Positions 23,340 through 32,190 are shown, numbered from the stretch's first letter. The stretch is DNA of 64,000 nt from Flavobacterium sp. ZT3R18 (GCF_007097385.1 NZ_VJZS01000022.1:17710-81709), one strand, 5' to 3'. A program made the numbers and translations. The notes: generated from the letters alone by a model not told the origin.

Positions 23340-24920
23340 TTATTGTTCTATTTCTTTTTCATACGCAGCCATTTCTTTTTCGAATATTTTCATTTCTTGA
23401 TCAAAAACTTTCATTTCCTTATCATAATTTTTTAAAGCGGGATCTAATTTCTTCATTTCCGCGTTAAATTGATCCATTTCTTTATTAAAAGCATCCATTT
23501 TTGGTTCGATAATCTTCATTTTTTGATTGAATTGATCCATCGCTTTATTGTATTTGGCCATCGCTTTTTTGTTGTTGAAATTTGAAGGTAATTCGGGAGC
23601 ATCTGGGTAGTCAGGAGGCGTTGGAGCGTCCATTAAATTTTCATACGGATGATTTGGCGGAGTTGGTGGGGTTGGAGGAGTTAGTTCATCACTATTATAT
23701 CCTAACTCATTTGAAGGGCTACTCTCTCCTTTATCAGTAACGATGCCGATATTTGTTGTTCCATTTTTATTCTTAGAAATGGCTATCCCAAAATCTTTTA
23801 GGGGTTCGCTACTGTTCACTTCCATTTCAGTCGCTATTTCTTTTCCTTTTTGCAGTTTTATTTTGATGCTGATTAATTCATTGTTAGCATTTCTTTTTAT
23901 TTTAGAAAAGGTGGTTTTTATAGCGTATTTTTCGCTAAGAATTTTGGCTTTTTCTTGTAATTCTGCATCGGTAGTGGTTTTGTCGATTTGATAGATATCT
24001 TCTGATTCTGGATCTGTTGGATTGTCTTTAATTTCTTTCTTGATTATTGCTTTCTCCTGTGCAATAACTTCCATTTGGAATAAAAACACAAAGGCAACTA
24101 ATACAGGAAGTACCAAAGCATACTTCCAGGAATTCCATTTTTTTGATTGATTTTTGTTTAACATAACGATTCGTTTTTTGATTAATGATTGATAAAAATG
24201 ATTGGTAAGGACAACGCAATTCTCATGAGTTGTTATTTTTAAAAGCGTTAGTTGGTACGCTTTTTTGTCGGATATATTTTTGGTGGCCTCACTATCGGCG
24301 ATGAATTCCAGATTTTGTAAAATGGCTTTTTTGTACAACCAAATAAAGGGATTGAACCAAAACAGGGTGCAAAAGAATCGGGTGATTAATACATCAACGG
24401 TGTGATTTTGGTCGCTGTGTACTTTTTCGTGTTCAAGAATACCTTCCAGTTCGGCTTCGCTGTACAGTGATGAATTGTAAACGATGGTATTGAAATAGGA
24501 AAAGGGTGCAATATTCTCTTTGAGGTCTATAAATTTATGATCGGCTTGTTGCTGAATGGTTTTGCCTTTTAACACTCGATTAAGGCTATAAAAGTCGAAT
24601 ACAAACTGGATTAAAAACAATGCTATTCCGACAACATATGCGACTCCCAAGACGAGATACCAATTGATTTCAAAATTTTCCTTTTGTATTGGAGTTCTAT
24701 CTGGAATTTTTGACCAGTCAAAATGGGTTGGTGTTGGTTCTACCCAAACAATGGTGGTGAAAACTACCCATGGCAAAATTACTGAGGTTAGTAAACCCGC
24801 TAATAGAAACCAACGATTTGCGGTAAAAAAAGTCTCTTTTCGCAACAGCAAATAATAAGCGATATAGAACATTCCGATCAATCCGCTTGATTTTGCAATG
24901 TATATGAATAGCGTTTCCAT
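23340..24920 (-). CDS. BlaR1/MecR1-type M56 membrane metallopeptidase, sensor without penicillin-binding domain
   Basis: 526 residues. The N-terminal 280 have four membrane segments and the zinc motif in LEHEKVHSDQNH (HExxH near 184-188), followed by FWFNPFIWLYKKA, typical of peptidase family M56. There is one more membrane segment near 270-287 (VLPVLVAFVFLFQM), then a periplasmic domain with no penicillin-binding motifs, a proline-rich stretch (TPPTPPTPPNHP) and a Lys/Glu coiled-coil tail built of repeats such as MDQFNAEMKK. The family cleaves its BlaI partner on sensing a signal. It starts 2 nt after blaI. The inducer is unknown. Confidence 0.88.
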   Translation of the reverse strand: METLFIYIAKSSGLIGMFYIAYYLLLRKETFFTANRWFLLAGLLTSVILPWVVFTTIVWVEPTPTHFDWSKIPDRTPIQKENFEINWYLVLGVAYVVGIALFLIQFVFDFYSLNRVLKGKTIQQQADHKFIDLKENIAPFSYFNTIVYNSSLYSEAELEGILEHEKVHSDQNHTVDVLITRFFCTLFWFNPFIWLYKKAILQNLEFIADSEATKNISDKKAYQLTLLKITTHENCVVLTNHFYQSLIKKRIVMLNKNQSKKWNSWKYALVLPVLVAFVFLFQMEVIAQEKAIIKKEIKDNPTDPESEDIYQIDKTTTDAELQEKAKILSEKYAIKTTFSKIKRNANNELISIKIKLQKGKEIATEMEVNSSEPLKDFGIAISKNKNGTTNIGIVTDKGESSPSNELGYNSDELTPPTPPTPPNHPYENLMDAPTPPDYPDAPELPSNFNNKKAMAKYNKAMDQFNQKMKIIEPKMDAFNKEMDQFNAEMKKLDPALKNYDKEMKVFDQEMKIFEKEMAAYEKEIEQ

Positions 24921-24922
24921 AG

Positions 24923-25285
24923 TTATTGTTTTTTTTGCTCGATCATGGCCAGAATTTCTCTAAGCTCCTCGGCAGTTATTTTTTCTTCTTTGGCAAAAAA
25001 GGAAACCATGTTTTTATAAGAACTATTGAAATAATTATCGATAGCGGTATTCATAAAACGTTTGCTGTAATCCTCTAATGTAACCAATGGATAATATTGA
25101 TGGGTGTTCCCAAAGGCATTGTAAGACACATATCCTTTTTCTTCGAGGTTGCGTATAATGGTGGACAGTGTATTGTAATGCGGTTGGTCTTCGGTGATTT
25201 CGGCCATGACTTCTTTTACGAATGCTTTTTTGAGCTTCCATAAAATGTGCATGATTTCTTCTTCTTTGTTCGTTAGTTTTTGCAT
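24923..25285 (-). CDS. BlaI/MecI/CopY-family repressor
   Basis: 120 residues. The winged-helix domain fills the first 75: LTNKEEEIMHILWKLKKAFV then YNTLSTIIRNLEEKGYV, the family recognition helix region. The C-terminal half dimerises and is normally cut by the M56 partner, here the next gene. The 34-bp palindrome 28 nt before the start is a good candidate for its own operator, giving autorepression of the pair. Confidence 0.92.
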   Translation of the reverse strand: MQKLTNKEEEIMHILWKLKKAFVKEVMAEITEDQPHYNTLSTIIRNLEEKGYVSYNAFGNTHQYYPLVTLEDYSKRFMNTAIDNYFNSSYKNMVSFFAKEEKITAEELREILAMIEQKKQ

Positions 25286-25312
25286 GATGAATTAATTTGA
25301 AACAAACTTACA

Positions 25313-25346
25313 ACTATATTTCTAGTTTGCAAACTATAAATATAGT
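25313..25346. promoter_or_regulatory. 34-bp near-perfect palindrome, probable BlaI operator
   Basis: ACTATATTTCTAGTTT and its near-complement AAACTATAAATATAGT meet at a central TTTGCAAA; only one position pair mismatches. It lies 28-61 nt upstream of the repressor ATG, covering the likely promoter. Confidence 0.75.
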
Positions 25347-25402
25347 TTATTAACTAAAATTTTAGTTTTGTGTTGGTTTTGTTGGGGAGAATATGGGTTT
25401 AT

Positions 25403-25429
25403 CCTAACAGGTTTTCAAAACCTGTTAGG
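25403..25429. repeat. CCTAACAGG palindrome, copy 1
   Basis: CCTAACAGGTTTT and AAAACCTGTTAGG pair perfectly around one C (27 bp). Member of a family with copies at 25542, 31118, 40859 and 55439, all intergenic. Confidence 0.9.
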
Positions 25430-25541
25430 TATTTTTTATTAGGCATTGGTTATTATTAAGATTAAAACCAATGTTTTAATATCCAATAAACCCTGAAAGT
25501 ATTTAGGATTGTGGAATGTTTATAGAGGTGGACTTGGAATA

Positions 25542-25568
25542 CCTAACAGGTTTTGGAAACCTGTTAGG
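25542..25568. repeat. CCTAACAGG palindrome, copy 2
   Basis: CCTAACAGGTTT and AAACCTGTTAGG pair around TGG. It lies 113 bp from copy 1, between blaI and the MFS gene. Confidence 0.9.
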
Positions 25569-25639
25569 ATACGTGTTTAATAAAACGCTAATGCCACTAA
25601 ATATCTTTTGGAATACAATAGTTGTGGTTTTCCGCGTGA

Positions 25640-25750
25640 GTGATAGAAGCTGGCTACCGAAGTAGCGCGGATAGCACGACAGCATTATGAAAAGGGGCCG
25701 AATGAGCGGTTTGTATATTTGGCCCATTTTCATAATGATGGCACGCCCAA
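25640..25750 (-). ncRNA. Structured 3' element, copy 2 (downstream of the MFS gene)
   Basis: On the minus strand, beginning about 20 nt after the MFS stop: GGGCGTGCC, a long hairpin 25737-25683 (arms CATTATGAAAA...GGCC, loop with AACCGCTCATTC), GCTATCCGC, a short hairpin GCTACTTCGGTAGC (25666-25653), and GCTTCTATCAC. The order and flanks match copy 3 at 34350-34225 although the stem sequences differ, which suggests that structure is kept. Confidence 0.55.
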
Positions 25751-25767
25751 ATGTGGATGAATACGAT

Positions 25768-26985
25768 TTATTTTTGCTCGTTACACACCATTTTGTTGAG
25801 CCAAATGCAGCTGAATAAGGCTATCATTCCCAAACTTCCCATCACGAACCAATTGACGAGATAGCCATAATGACCAATGATTTCGAGGCCTGTTTTGGAA
25901 CTGGCAATATGCGCCAAACTGAAACTCATGGTGTATAAACCCATGTATTGTCCTTCTTGTCCATTTGGTGCTCGGTTGAGGGCTACAGCATTGGCAAAGG
26001 GGAAGGAAAAGATTTCGCCCAAGGTGAGTAATACGATGCTGATGATTAAAATTCCAACCCAAGAATCGAGTAATAAAACGTAATATCCTGCTGCAATGCA
26101 GAGTGAACCGTAGGCGATGTTTCTAACTTTATTTATTTTTTTTCGTTCTAAGAAGCCAACCAAAGGCATTTCTAAAAGGAATACCAATAATCCGTTGATA
26201 GAAAGGAGCATACCGGTTTGAAACTCGGTTAGCCCAAATTTTTCGTTGTGGTATAAAGGGAGTGTCGTGAATATTTGGAAAAATACCATGGCCGTGATAA
26301 AGCTGATGAACAACAGCATCCAAAAAGGTTTGTCTTTGTAGATGGACTTTGGTAGTATTTTTGTCTCGGAATCATCGGTGGCAATTGGGATTCTCTTTTT
26401 TTCTTTGATGTAAAAAGCAAAGATCAAAATCGCGATGATGCAAGAGCTTCCATCAACCCAAAACAAACCTGGGTATCCCATTCCTAGAATGATCAATCCG
26501 CCCAATGTTGGGCCTGCGGTAAAACCTAGATTCACGGCCAAACGTACTAAAGACAAGGCTCGAACTCTGTTTTCGGGTTTGGCATATACGCTCAGGGAGA
26601 CAAACATAGCGGGTCGAAACATATCAGAAATCGCCATGATTATAAACATTCCAAAGCATAATCCCCAAAAGGTTGTGATGTATTGCAGGATAAAAAACAG
26701 GATTCCACTGGTAAAAAGGCTGAAAAACAGGATTTTGTAAAAACCAATTTTATCGGTCAATTTTCCACCCAACCAAGAGCCTAGCATAGAACCTAATCCG
26801 AAGGCAACCATAATCCATCCCACTTCGCCATAAGTGAAGTGTAAATTTTCTTTTAAATATTTGGATAAAAAAGGCAGTACCATGGTACCCGCCCTATTGA
26901 CAAAAGTGATTAGTGCAAGTATCCAAACTTCGCGCGTGAATCCTTTGAAATTGTTGATGTAGCGACCGAGAGCAGTTTTGAGCAT
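25768..26985 (-). CDS. MFS transporter, multidrug exporter-like
   Basis: 405 residues from ATG 26985. A TTG seven codons earlier is also open, but it lies within a TATCTTTG promoter box, so the ATG is preferred. Twelve hydrophobic segments are evident; LGSWLGGKLTDKIGFYKILF near 70-90 is the MFS loop 2-3 motif (GxLaDrxGrr form). The substrate cannot be told from sequence; the overall style is that of DHA1-type drug or metabolite exporters. It is a single gene, with a two-hairpin element behind it. Confidence 0.85.
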   Translation of the reverse strand: MLKTALGRYINNFKGFTREVWILALITFVNRAGTMVLPFLSKYLKENLHFTYGEVGWIMVAFGLGSMLGSWLGGKLTDKIGFYKILFFSLFTSGILFFILQYITTFWGLCFGMFIIMAISDMFRPAMFVSLSVYAKPENRVRALSLVRLAVNLGFTAGPTLGGLIILGMGYPGLFWVDGSSCIIAILIFAFYIKEKKRIPIATDDSETKILPKSIYKDKPFWMLLFISFITAMVFFQIFTTLPLYHNEKFGLTEFQTGMLLSINGLLVFLLEMPLVGFLERKKINKVRNIAYGSLCIAAGYYVLLLDSWVGILIISIVLLTLGEIFSFPFANAVALNRAPNGQEGQYMGLYTMSFSLAHIASSKTGLEIIGHYGYLVNWFVMGSLGMIALFSCIWLNKMVCNEQK

Positions 26986-27003
26986 AGAATGATATTGAAT
27001 TTT

Positions 27004-27011
27004 CAAAGATA
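27004..27011 (-). promoter_or_regulatory. Putative -7 box for the MFS gene
   Basis: TATCTTTG on the minus strand, 18 nt before the ATG at 26985. It overlaps the in-frame TTG, which argues against that TTG as the start. Confidence 0.55.
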
Positions 27012-27077
27012 AAATTTTTAAAGGGTTGTATCTTTGTGTCGTTATAACTTTAAACTATTTTTGTATAAAATTATAAA

Positions 27078-27680
27078 ATGAAGCAAATTGGTATCTTACT
27101 GCTTTTGGCGCAATTTAATTTTGGCTTTGGCCAAGGAAAATTTGATGTGTCGGTTGTCGAAAAATTTCAAAAAGACCTCAATTCTGAATATGCCGATGCC
27201 AAAACGAGTCCGCTTACGGTAGAAGATTTGGCTCAATTCAAGTTGTTGGATTTTTATCCTGCAAATGAAAAAGCCTTCGTGGTTGCGCAATTTATTAGAA
27301 CCGAAGATGAAAAACCATTTGAAATGCCAACTTCTGGTACAAGAAGACCAATGTATGTGAAATATGGTGAAGCTCGTTTTCAGTTAGAAGGGAAAGAGTT
27401 TAAACTGAATATTTATCGCAATATTGAATTTTCTAAAAAATCAGCATACAAAGACGATTTGTTTTTGCCTTTTTCGGATTTGACATCGGGTAAGGAGAGT
27501 TACATAGGTGGGAAATATATTGATTTGAAAATTCCAACTGGCGATACGATTGTTATTGATTTTAATGTATCGTATAATCCGTATTGTGCTTACAATCACA
27601 AATATTCCTGTCCAAAAGTGCCGCTGGAAAATGATTTGGCTATCGAAATCAAAGCTGGTGTTAAGAAATTTCACGACTAA
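27078..27680 (+). CDS. DUF1684 family secreted protein
   Basis: 200 residues. A signal peptide (MKQIGILLLLAQFNFGFGQG) is followed by the DUF1684 fold. The diagnostic C-terminal block reads YNPYCAYNHKYSCPKVPLEN near 169-188, then LAIEIKAG. The biochemical role is unknown. The TAA overlaps the ATG of the TatD gene by one base, so the two are coupled. Confidence 0.85.
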   Translation: MKQIGILLLLAQFNFGFGQGKFDVSVVEKFQKDLNSEYADAKTSPLTVEDLAQFKLLDFYPANEKAFVVAQFIRTEDEKPFEMPTSGTRRPMYVKYGEARFQLEGKEFKLNIYRNIEFSKKSAYKDDLFLPFSDLTSGKESYIGGKYIDLKIPTGDTIVIDFNVSYNPYCAYNHKYSCPKVPLENDLAIEIKAGVKKFHD

Positions 27681-28333
27681 TGCAATTTTTTAATTTACAT
27701 ACCCACAAATCTACGAATCAAGACACGGTTTTAGAACTCGTGAATCAATATCCGCAAGAATTTGATGCGGCGATTCCGTATTATTCGATTGGGATTCATC
27801 CTTGGTATATCGATGAACAAAGGCTTGAGGCTGATTTGCAAATGATAGAAAGTAAATTGCAAGAGCCTAATTGTCTCGCTCTAGGCGAATGCGGATTGGA
27901 TAAACGCATTGCCATTTCGTTGGAATTACAACAAACAGTTTTTGAAAGACAATTACTTTTGGCACAACATTATAAAAAACCAGTTGTGATTCATTGTGTG
28001 GCGGCTTTTCAAGAGGTAAATGCCCTCAAGAAACGATTAAAAATAACGGTTCCAATGATCATTCACGGATTTTCAAAGAATAAACAAGTGGCTAAGGAAC
28101 TCATCGATAATGGATTTTATATTTCGTTTGGGAAATATTTATTGAGAAATCCTGAACTGGAATCCGTTTTTGTAAGTATTCCCAATGATAGATTTTTTCT
28201 GGAAACGGATACTGTAGAAGAAGGGATTGAAGAAGTATATGCCTTGGCAGCCCAGTATAAAAAATGGAGTATGGAAGAACTTCGACAACAAATAAAGAGT
28301 AATTTTGCAGCAGTTTTTAAAACGCAACTTTAA
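27680..28333 (+). CDS. TatD-family metal-dependent hydrolase (short form)
   Basis: 217 residues, shorter than the usual 250-265. It has FNLHTHKS at the N-terminus (metal-binding HxH), SIGIHPWY, ALGECGLDKRI (catalytic Glu), VVIHCVAA, IIHGFS and FLETDT with the final Asp, so all metal ligands of the TatD amidohydrolase fold are there. TatD enzymes are Mg2+-dependent DNases or related phosphoesterases. It overlaps the DUF1684 stop by 1 nt and precedes tcdA by 23 nt. Confidence 0.87.
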   Translation: MQFFNLHTHKSTNQDTVLELVNQYPQEFDAAIPYYSIGIHPWYIDEQRLEADLQMIESKLQEPNCLALGECGLDKRIAISLELQQTVFERQLLLAQHYKKPVVIHCVAAFQEVNALKKRLKITVPMIIHGFSKNKQVAKELIDNGFYISFGKYLLRNPELESVFVSIPNDRFFLETDTVEEGIEEVYALAAQYKKWSMEELRQQIKSNFAAVFKTQL

Positions 28334-28356
28334 AGATAAAATTAAAACGAATTGAT

Positions 28357-29079
28357 ATGGCAGAGTGGACAGAAAGAGCCGAACTTTTATTTAAAAAAGA
28401 AGGATTACAGAATTTGCAAAATGCTCACGTAATGGTCGTAGGACTTGGTGGAGTGGGTTCTTTTGCAGCCGAATTTTTGGCTAGAGCAGGAGTGGGATCT
28501 CTAACGATTGTAGATGGCGATGTGGTGGATATTACCAATATCAACCGACAGTTGCCTGCCTTGCATTCTACTGTAGGACAGTCTAAAGTCACTGTTGTTG
28601 GAGATCGGTTAATGGACATCAATCCAGAATTGAAATTGACACGCGTGCAAGAATTTCTTTCGCCAGAACGCGCTTTTGAAATTGTTACCGAAGAATTTGA
28701 TTATGTTTTGGATTGCATTGATAGCGTAACGCCAAAATTAAATTTGATTATTGCCGCCAAAAGAAAACGTGTAAAAATCATCAGTAGCATGGGAGCGGGT
28801 GGTAAAATGGAAGCTTCGAAAGTAAAAGTAACGGATATTACCAATACTGTAAATTGCTTTTTTGCAAAAACGATTCGCAGACGCCTTAAAGAAGTGAAAA
28901 TCGATAAACTAAAAGTAGTATTCTCTTCTGAAATTCAAGACGAAACTAGTTTGAGAATGACCGATGGATCCAATTTTAAAAAATCATTTTACGGAACCAA
29001 TAGTTATATGCCCGGATTATTTGGCTTGTATGCCGCAGAAACGGTGATTCGATATTTGTTGAAAAAGACGGATAGATAA
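28357..29079 (+). CDS. tcdA: tRNA threonylcarbamoyladenosine dehydratase (TcdA/CsdL)
   Basis: 240 residues, an E1-like ThiF/MoeB family member. It forms cyclic t6A (ct6A37) in ANN-decoding tRNAs with ATP. VVGLGGVGSFAAEFLARAGVG near 28-48 is the nucleotide-binding loop, followed by IVDGDVVDITNINRQ and the Cys-containing NTVNCFFAKTIRRRL typical of TcdA. It is third in the DUF1684-tatD-tcdA run. Confidence 0.9.
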   Translation: MAEWTERAELLFKKEGLQNLQNAHVMVVGLGGVGSFAAEFLARAGVGSLTIVDGDVVDITNINRQLPALHSTVGQSKVTVVGDRLMDINPELKLTRVQEFLSPERAFEIVTEEFDYVLDCIDSVTPKLNLIIAAKRKRVKIISSMGAGGKMEASKVKVTDITNTVNCFFAKTIRRRLKEVKIDKLKVVFSSEIQDETSLRMTDGSNFKKSFYGTNSYMPGLFGLYAAETVIRYLLKKTDR

Positions 29080-29183
29080 TAGACGAATAGATAATAGACT
29101 TTTTAGAAAGAAATAGTGACCTAGTGTCTCTCCCGATAGATATAGGGACTTAGGAACTCAGCAATTTAGAATCTCAAAAAAAA

Positions 29184-29837
29184 ATGATACAAACCGTAAT
29201 TTTCGATATGGATGGTGTAATTGTCGATACAGAACCTGTACACCGTTATGCTTATTTTCAACATTTTGAGGAACTCAATATAGCAGTTCCAGAGGAAATG
29301 TACACTTCTTTTACGGGATTCTCTACCAGAAATGTTTTTCAGAAGTTAAAAGAACATTTCCTGTTGGAACAGGAAGTTGAAGATTTAATACAAAGAAAAA
29401 GATCGATATTTAATGATGCTTTTGATACGAAGGAAGATTTAGAGTTATTGGAAGGAGTAGAGCATTTAATTAAAGATTTTCATCAAAACGGTATGCAATT
29501 GATTGTGGCTTCATCGGCTTCAAAAGTGACTATAGAAAGGGTTTTTCTCCGTTTTGGGTTGCACCAATATTTTTCGCATATAGTGAGTGGGGAAGATTTT
29601 CCGAAATCAAAACCACATCCCGCTATTTTTGAACATGCCGTTTCGTTGTCGGTTTCGTCAAAAGAAAATTGTATTGTGATAGAAGATAGTACCAATGGCG
29701 TGAAAGCGGCCAAAGCTGCGGGAATTCTTTGCATAGGATACAATAGCATTCACTCGAAAGATCAAGATTTGGCTTTAGCGGACTTTGTGGTAAGTCATTT
29801 TGATGAATTGAATTTTAAAAAGGTATCAGGATACTAA
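29184..29837 (+). CDS. HAD-superfamily hydrolase, beta-phosphoglucomutase-like
   Basis: 217 residues. Motif I is FDMDGVIVDTEP near 7-18, motif II IVASSASK near 107, motif III FPKSKPHPAIF, motif IV IEDSTNGVKAAKAAG near 164-178. The cap domain of subfamily IA fits phosphosugar phosphatase or mutase activity. The exact substrate is unknown. A 104-bp gap with GATAGATAATAGAC repeats separates it from tcdA. Confidence 0.85.
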   Translation: MIQTVIFDMDGVIVDTEPVHRYAYFQHFEELNIAVPEEMYTSFTGFSTRNVFQKLKEHFLLEQEVEDLIQRKRSIFNDAFDTKEDLELLEGVEHLIKDFHQNGMQLIVASSASKVTIERVFLRFGLHQYFSHIVSGEDFPKSKPHPAIFEHAVSLSVSSKENCIVIEDSTNGVKAAKAAGILCIGYNSIHSKDQDLALADFVVSHFDELNFKKVSGY

Positions 29838-29941
29838 TTTTGAATCATTATTGTCCGAATAAGATTTTAAAGTATTCTGTTATGTGCTGTATTAGAGTTA
29901 TTTTTAAAAGATAAACGAATAGCACGCTTGATTTTAAAATT

Positions 29942-30015
29942 TCTCGCAAAGTCGCAAAGTCGCAAAGTCGCAAAGAAAATAAAGCTAGACTTCGCGTCTT
30001 TGCGACTTTGCGAGA
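29942..30015. repeat. Inverted repeat with tandem GTCGCAAA octamers
   Basis: Arms TCTCGCAAAGTCGCAAAG (29942-29959) and CTTTGCGACTTTGCGAGA (29998-30015) match perfectly. The left side carries the octamer three times in tandem. It lies in the gap between the HAD gene and the DUF2911 gene. Confidence 0.9.
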
Positions 30016-30082
30016 GAATAACACAAAATAATTTTTGAATTTGAATTAATAAAAAATTAACAGTTAGAACTTTCTGAATTTG

Positions 30083-30090
30083 TAAATTTG
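30083..30090 (+). promoter_or_regulatory. Putative -7 box for the DUF2911 gene
   Basis: TAAATTTG, 22 nt before the ATG at 30113. Confidence 0.5.
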
Positions 30091-30112
30091 AGCAAACACA
30101 TAAAACAATAAC

Positions 30113-30958
30113 ATGAAAAAAATTCTTATTGCTTTCGCCTTTATTATAGCTCCCTTTATTACTGAGGCACAGTTAAAGACACCTCAAGCTAGCCCAAAAT
30201 CGACAGTTTTTCAAACGGTTGGTTTGACAGATGTAGAAATTGTTTATTGCAGACCTGCCGCAAGAGGCAGAGCGGTATTTGGAAACTTAGTTCCTTTTGG
30301 AAAAGTTTGGAGAACAGGCGCCAATGAAAACACAACGATTTCTTTTAGTGAAGATGTTACCATCGATGGTAAAATAGTACCAAAAGGGAAATATGCCGTG
30401 TACACTATTCCTAAAATCGAAAGCTGGGAAGTGATTTTTTATTCCACCACAAACAATTGGGGAACTCCTGAGACATGGAATGAAGCCAATGTAGTGCTAA
30501 GAACTACGGTAAAAGAAGAAGCTTTGACAAAACCAGTTGAGTCTTTCACTATTAGTATCAGCAATTTGGATGCTAATTTTGCTTATTTGGATATGGCTTG
30601 GGAGAATTCATCCGTTTCAATGAAATTTGAAGTCCCAACGCAAAAAGTAACATTAGCGAATATCGAAAAAGCGTTGGCAGGACCGACATCGGGAGACTAC
30701 TTTTCGGCGGCACAATATATTTTTCAATCGAATGGAGATAATGTGAAAGCACTTTCTTATGTGGATAAAGCATTAGAAATGAGTACCGAAAAACCGTATT
30801 GGTTCACTCGATTGAAATCATTGATTCAAGCCAAATTGGGAGATAAAAAAGCAGCAATCGAAACAGCTAAACTGTCTCTTGCAGCAGCAGAAATTGCCAA
30901 AAATCAAGATTACGTAAAAATGAATAAAGAAAGCATTGCAGAGTGGAGTAAAAAATAA
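30113..30958 (+). CDS. DUF2911 family secreted protein
   Basis: 281 residues. A signal peptide (MKKILIAFAFIIAPFITEAQ) leads into the DUF2911 domain (about 25-175): YCRPAARGRAVFG, VPFGKVWRTGANE, PKGKYAVYTIP and WGTPETWNEANVV are its typical blocks. The C-terminal 90 residues are helical and TPR-like (AAQYIFQSNGDNVKALSYVD). Function unknown. It is single, with its own -7 box and a terminator behind. Confidence 0.87.
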   Translation: MKKILIAFAFIIAPFITEAQLKTPQASPKSTVFQTVGLTDVEIVYCRPAARGRAVFGNLVPFGKVWRTGANENTTISFSEDVTIDGKIVPKGKYAVYTIPKIESWEVIFYSTTNNWGTPETWNEANVVLRTTVKEEALTKPVESFTISISNLDANFAYLDMAWENSSVSMKFEVPTQKVTLANIEKALAGPTSGDYFSAAQYIFQSNGDNVKALSYVDKALEMSTEKPYWFTRLKSLIQAKLGDKKAAIETAKLSLAAAEIAKNQDYVKMNKESIAEWSKK

Positions 30959-30969
30959 TTTTTTTTGCA

Positions 30970-30995
30970 GTAGAGACGCTGCAGTGCGTCTCTAC
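30970..30995. repeat. GTAGAGACGC inverted repeat
   Basis: GTAGAGACGC and GCGTCTCTAC pair perfectly around TGCAGT, 12 nt after the DUF2911 stop. Confidence 0.88.
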
Positions 30996-31011
30996 ATATA
31001 ATATCAAGAAT

Positions 31012-31043
31012 CCCGTTTCATAGATTTGAAACGGGTTTTTTTT
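31012..31043 (+). terminator. Rho-independent terminator after the DUF2911 gene
   Basis: CCCGTTTCA and TGAAACGGG pair around TAGATT, followed by eight T residues. The same stem sequence recurs in the terminator at 32205-32234. Confidence 0.92.
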
Positions 31044-31117
31044 ATGATTAATAGTAAACACTATTGAGTATTAATGCGAATCAAAATTTGAGTTTATAAC
31101 TTGTTGATCTTCAACGA

Positions 31118-31148
31118 GACCTAACAGGTTTTAGAAACCTGTTAGGTC
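31118..31148. repeat. CCTAACAGG palindrome, copy 3, with extended flanks
   Basis: A 31-bp palindrome from GACCTAACAGG to CCTGTTAGGTC. Flanks TTGATCTTCAACGA before and TAATCCGAAGAAC after match copy 4 at 40859 with few changes, so the mobile unit is nearer 60 bp. The remaining gap to 31458 is AT-rich with a -7 box only. Confidence 0.9.
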
Positions 31149-31361
31149 TAATCCGAAGAACATCAGCGTTTTATTTCAATCCTTTATTCGTATTGTTTTA
31201 AAAAAATAAGAGCAATGGGTGTGAAAATTTAACTACATTACGATATTGTTTTTATTGCAATGAAAAGGCATGTATTTTGTAATTAATTCTATTTTATATT
31301 AAATATCGATATAATTTACCAAATTATTTATTTTTTTTAATTTTTGAGTTTTTTTTATGTA

Positions 31362-31369
31362 TATCTTTG
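31362..31369 (+). promoter_or_regulatory. Putative -7 box for the orphan 31459 gene
   Basis: TATCTTTG with a TTTTTG about 15 nt upstream as a possible -33 element; the leader to the ATG at 31459 would be about 85 nt, long for this genome. Confidence 0.5.
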
Positions 31370-31458
31370 GCACTGGATTTAGTAGTACTATTCAAATTTT
31401 TGAAATAAATTTTATCGATCCAACCTATCAATTATAAGGATAATGAATACATAACATT

Positions 31459-32190
31459 ATGAAGGTAAAAATAAAATTATGCATTTTGGGACATTTGCCT
31501 CATTTGGCTGAAATCTTAAAAATTGAAAAATGGAATTCATCCATTTTTGAAATCACGGGGGTGAACAATCTTAATTTTGCTGGCTGTTCCGATGGTCCAA
31601 ATTGGGAATTTCTGGATAATAATATTGAGAAAGAACTTCCTCCCAATACCGATGCCGATATTCTAATTGTGGTAACCAATGTTCCGTTGCAGGATGATTA
31701 TTTTGTGAGACGCTTTTCGGACAATAGAATTTGTATTACGTATAGCGGCATGTCTGATATTTTGATTTTTAATGATATTCCGTTAAAAAATTTGCTGTTA
31801 AGACTATTGTATTCGGCAACCTTGGTTTACAAAAGTCAAGGCAATCGAATACCATTGCTTAGTGAAATTAAATTTACTCATGATGATCCCAGAGGTTGCA
31901 TATTTGACATGAATGGTGCCGATAAAAAAGATATTGTTTACTCTACCAATAAGCCAGAAATTTGTAATTCCTGTGTGGATTCATTGATTAATAACCATGT
32001 TACTAATAACAGTGTTGATGAAGCGTTAATTATTGAAACACAAAAAGAGTTAAAAAGAATTAATAAAGGTCTCTACTTTAAAATTACGGATCGAATAAAA
32101 AAGCATCCCATTATTACCATCGTTATTTCATCTGTGGTAGCATTATCAATCGATTTAATTTCACATTTTATTTATGAGTATATTAAATAA
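31459..32190 (+). CDS. Orphan Cys/His protein with one C-terminal membrane anchor
   Basis: 243 residues, not assigned. The first 130 residues look soluble, with alpha/beta segments such as ADILIVVTNVPL. Then follows a compact motif: HDDPRGCIFDMNG (His141, Cys147, Asp150), KDIVYSTNKP and ICNSC (Cys169, Cys172), which could bind zinc. Residues about 216-238 (HPIITIVISSVVALSIDLIS) form one membrane segment near the end, leaving the bulk in the cytoplasm. The gene stands alone with its own promoter box and terminator. The motif recalls small zinc-binding proteins seen in conflict or stress gene sets, but this is an impression only. Confidence 0.6.
   Translation: MKVKIKLCILGHLPHLAEILKIEKWNSSIFEITGVNNLNFAGCSDGPNWEFLDNNIEKELPPNTDADILIVVTNVPLQDDYFVRRFSDNRICITYSGMSDILIFNDIPLKNLLLRLLYSATLVYKSQGNRIPLLSEIKFTHDDPRGCIFDMNGADKKDIVYSTNKPEICNSCVDSLINNHVTNNSVDEALIIETQKELKRINKGLYFKITDRIKKHPIITIVISSVVALSIDLISHFIYEYIK

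Noticed and set aside
25503..25733. 76-codon leftward frame
   Set aside because: It spans a CCTAACAGG palindrome and structured element copy 2, with no start signal.
29942..30015. Rho-independent terminator of the HAD gene
   Set aside because: The stem is perfect but the loop is 38 nt and no T-tract follows on either strand; treated as a dispersed repeat.
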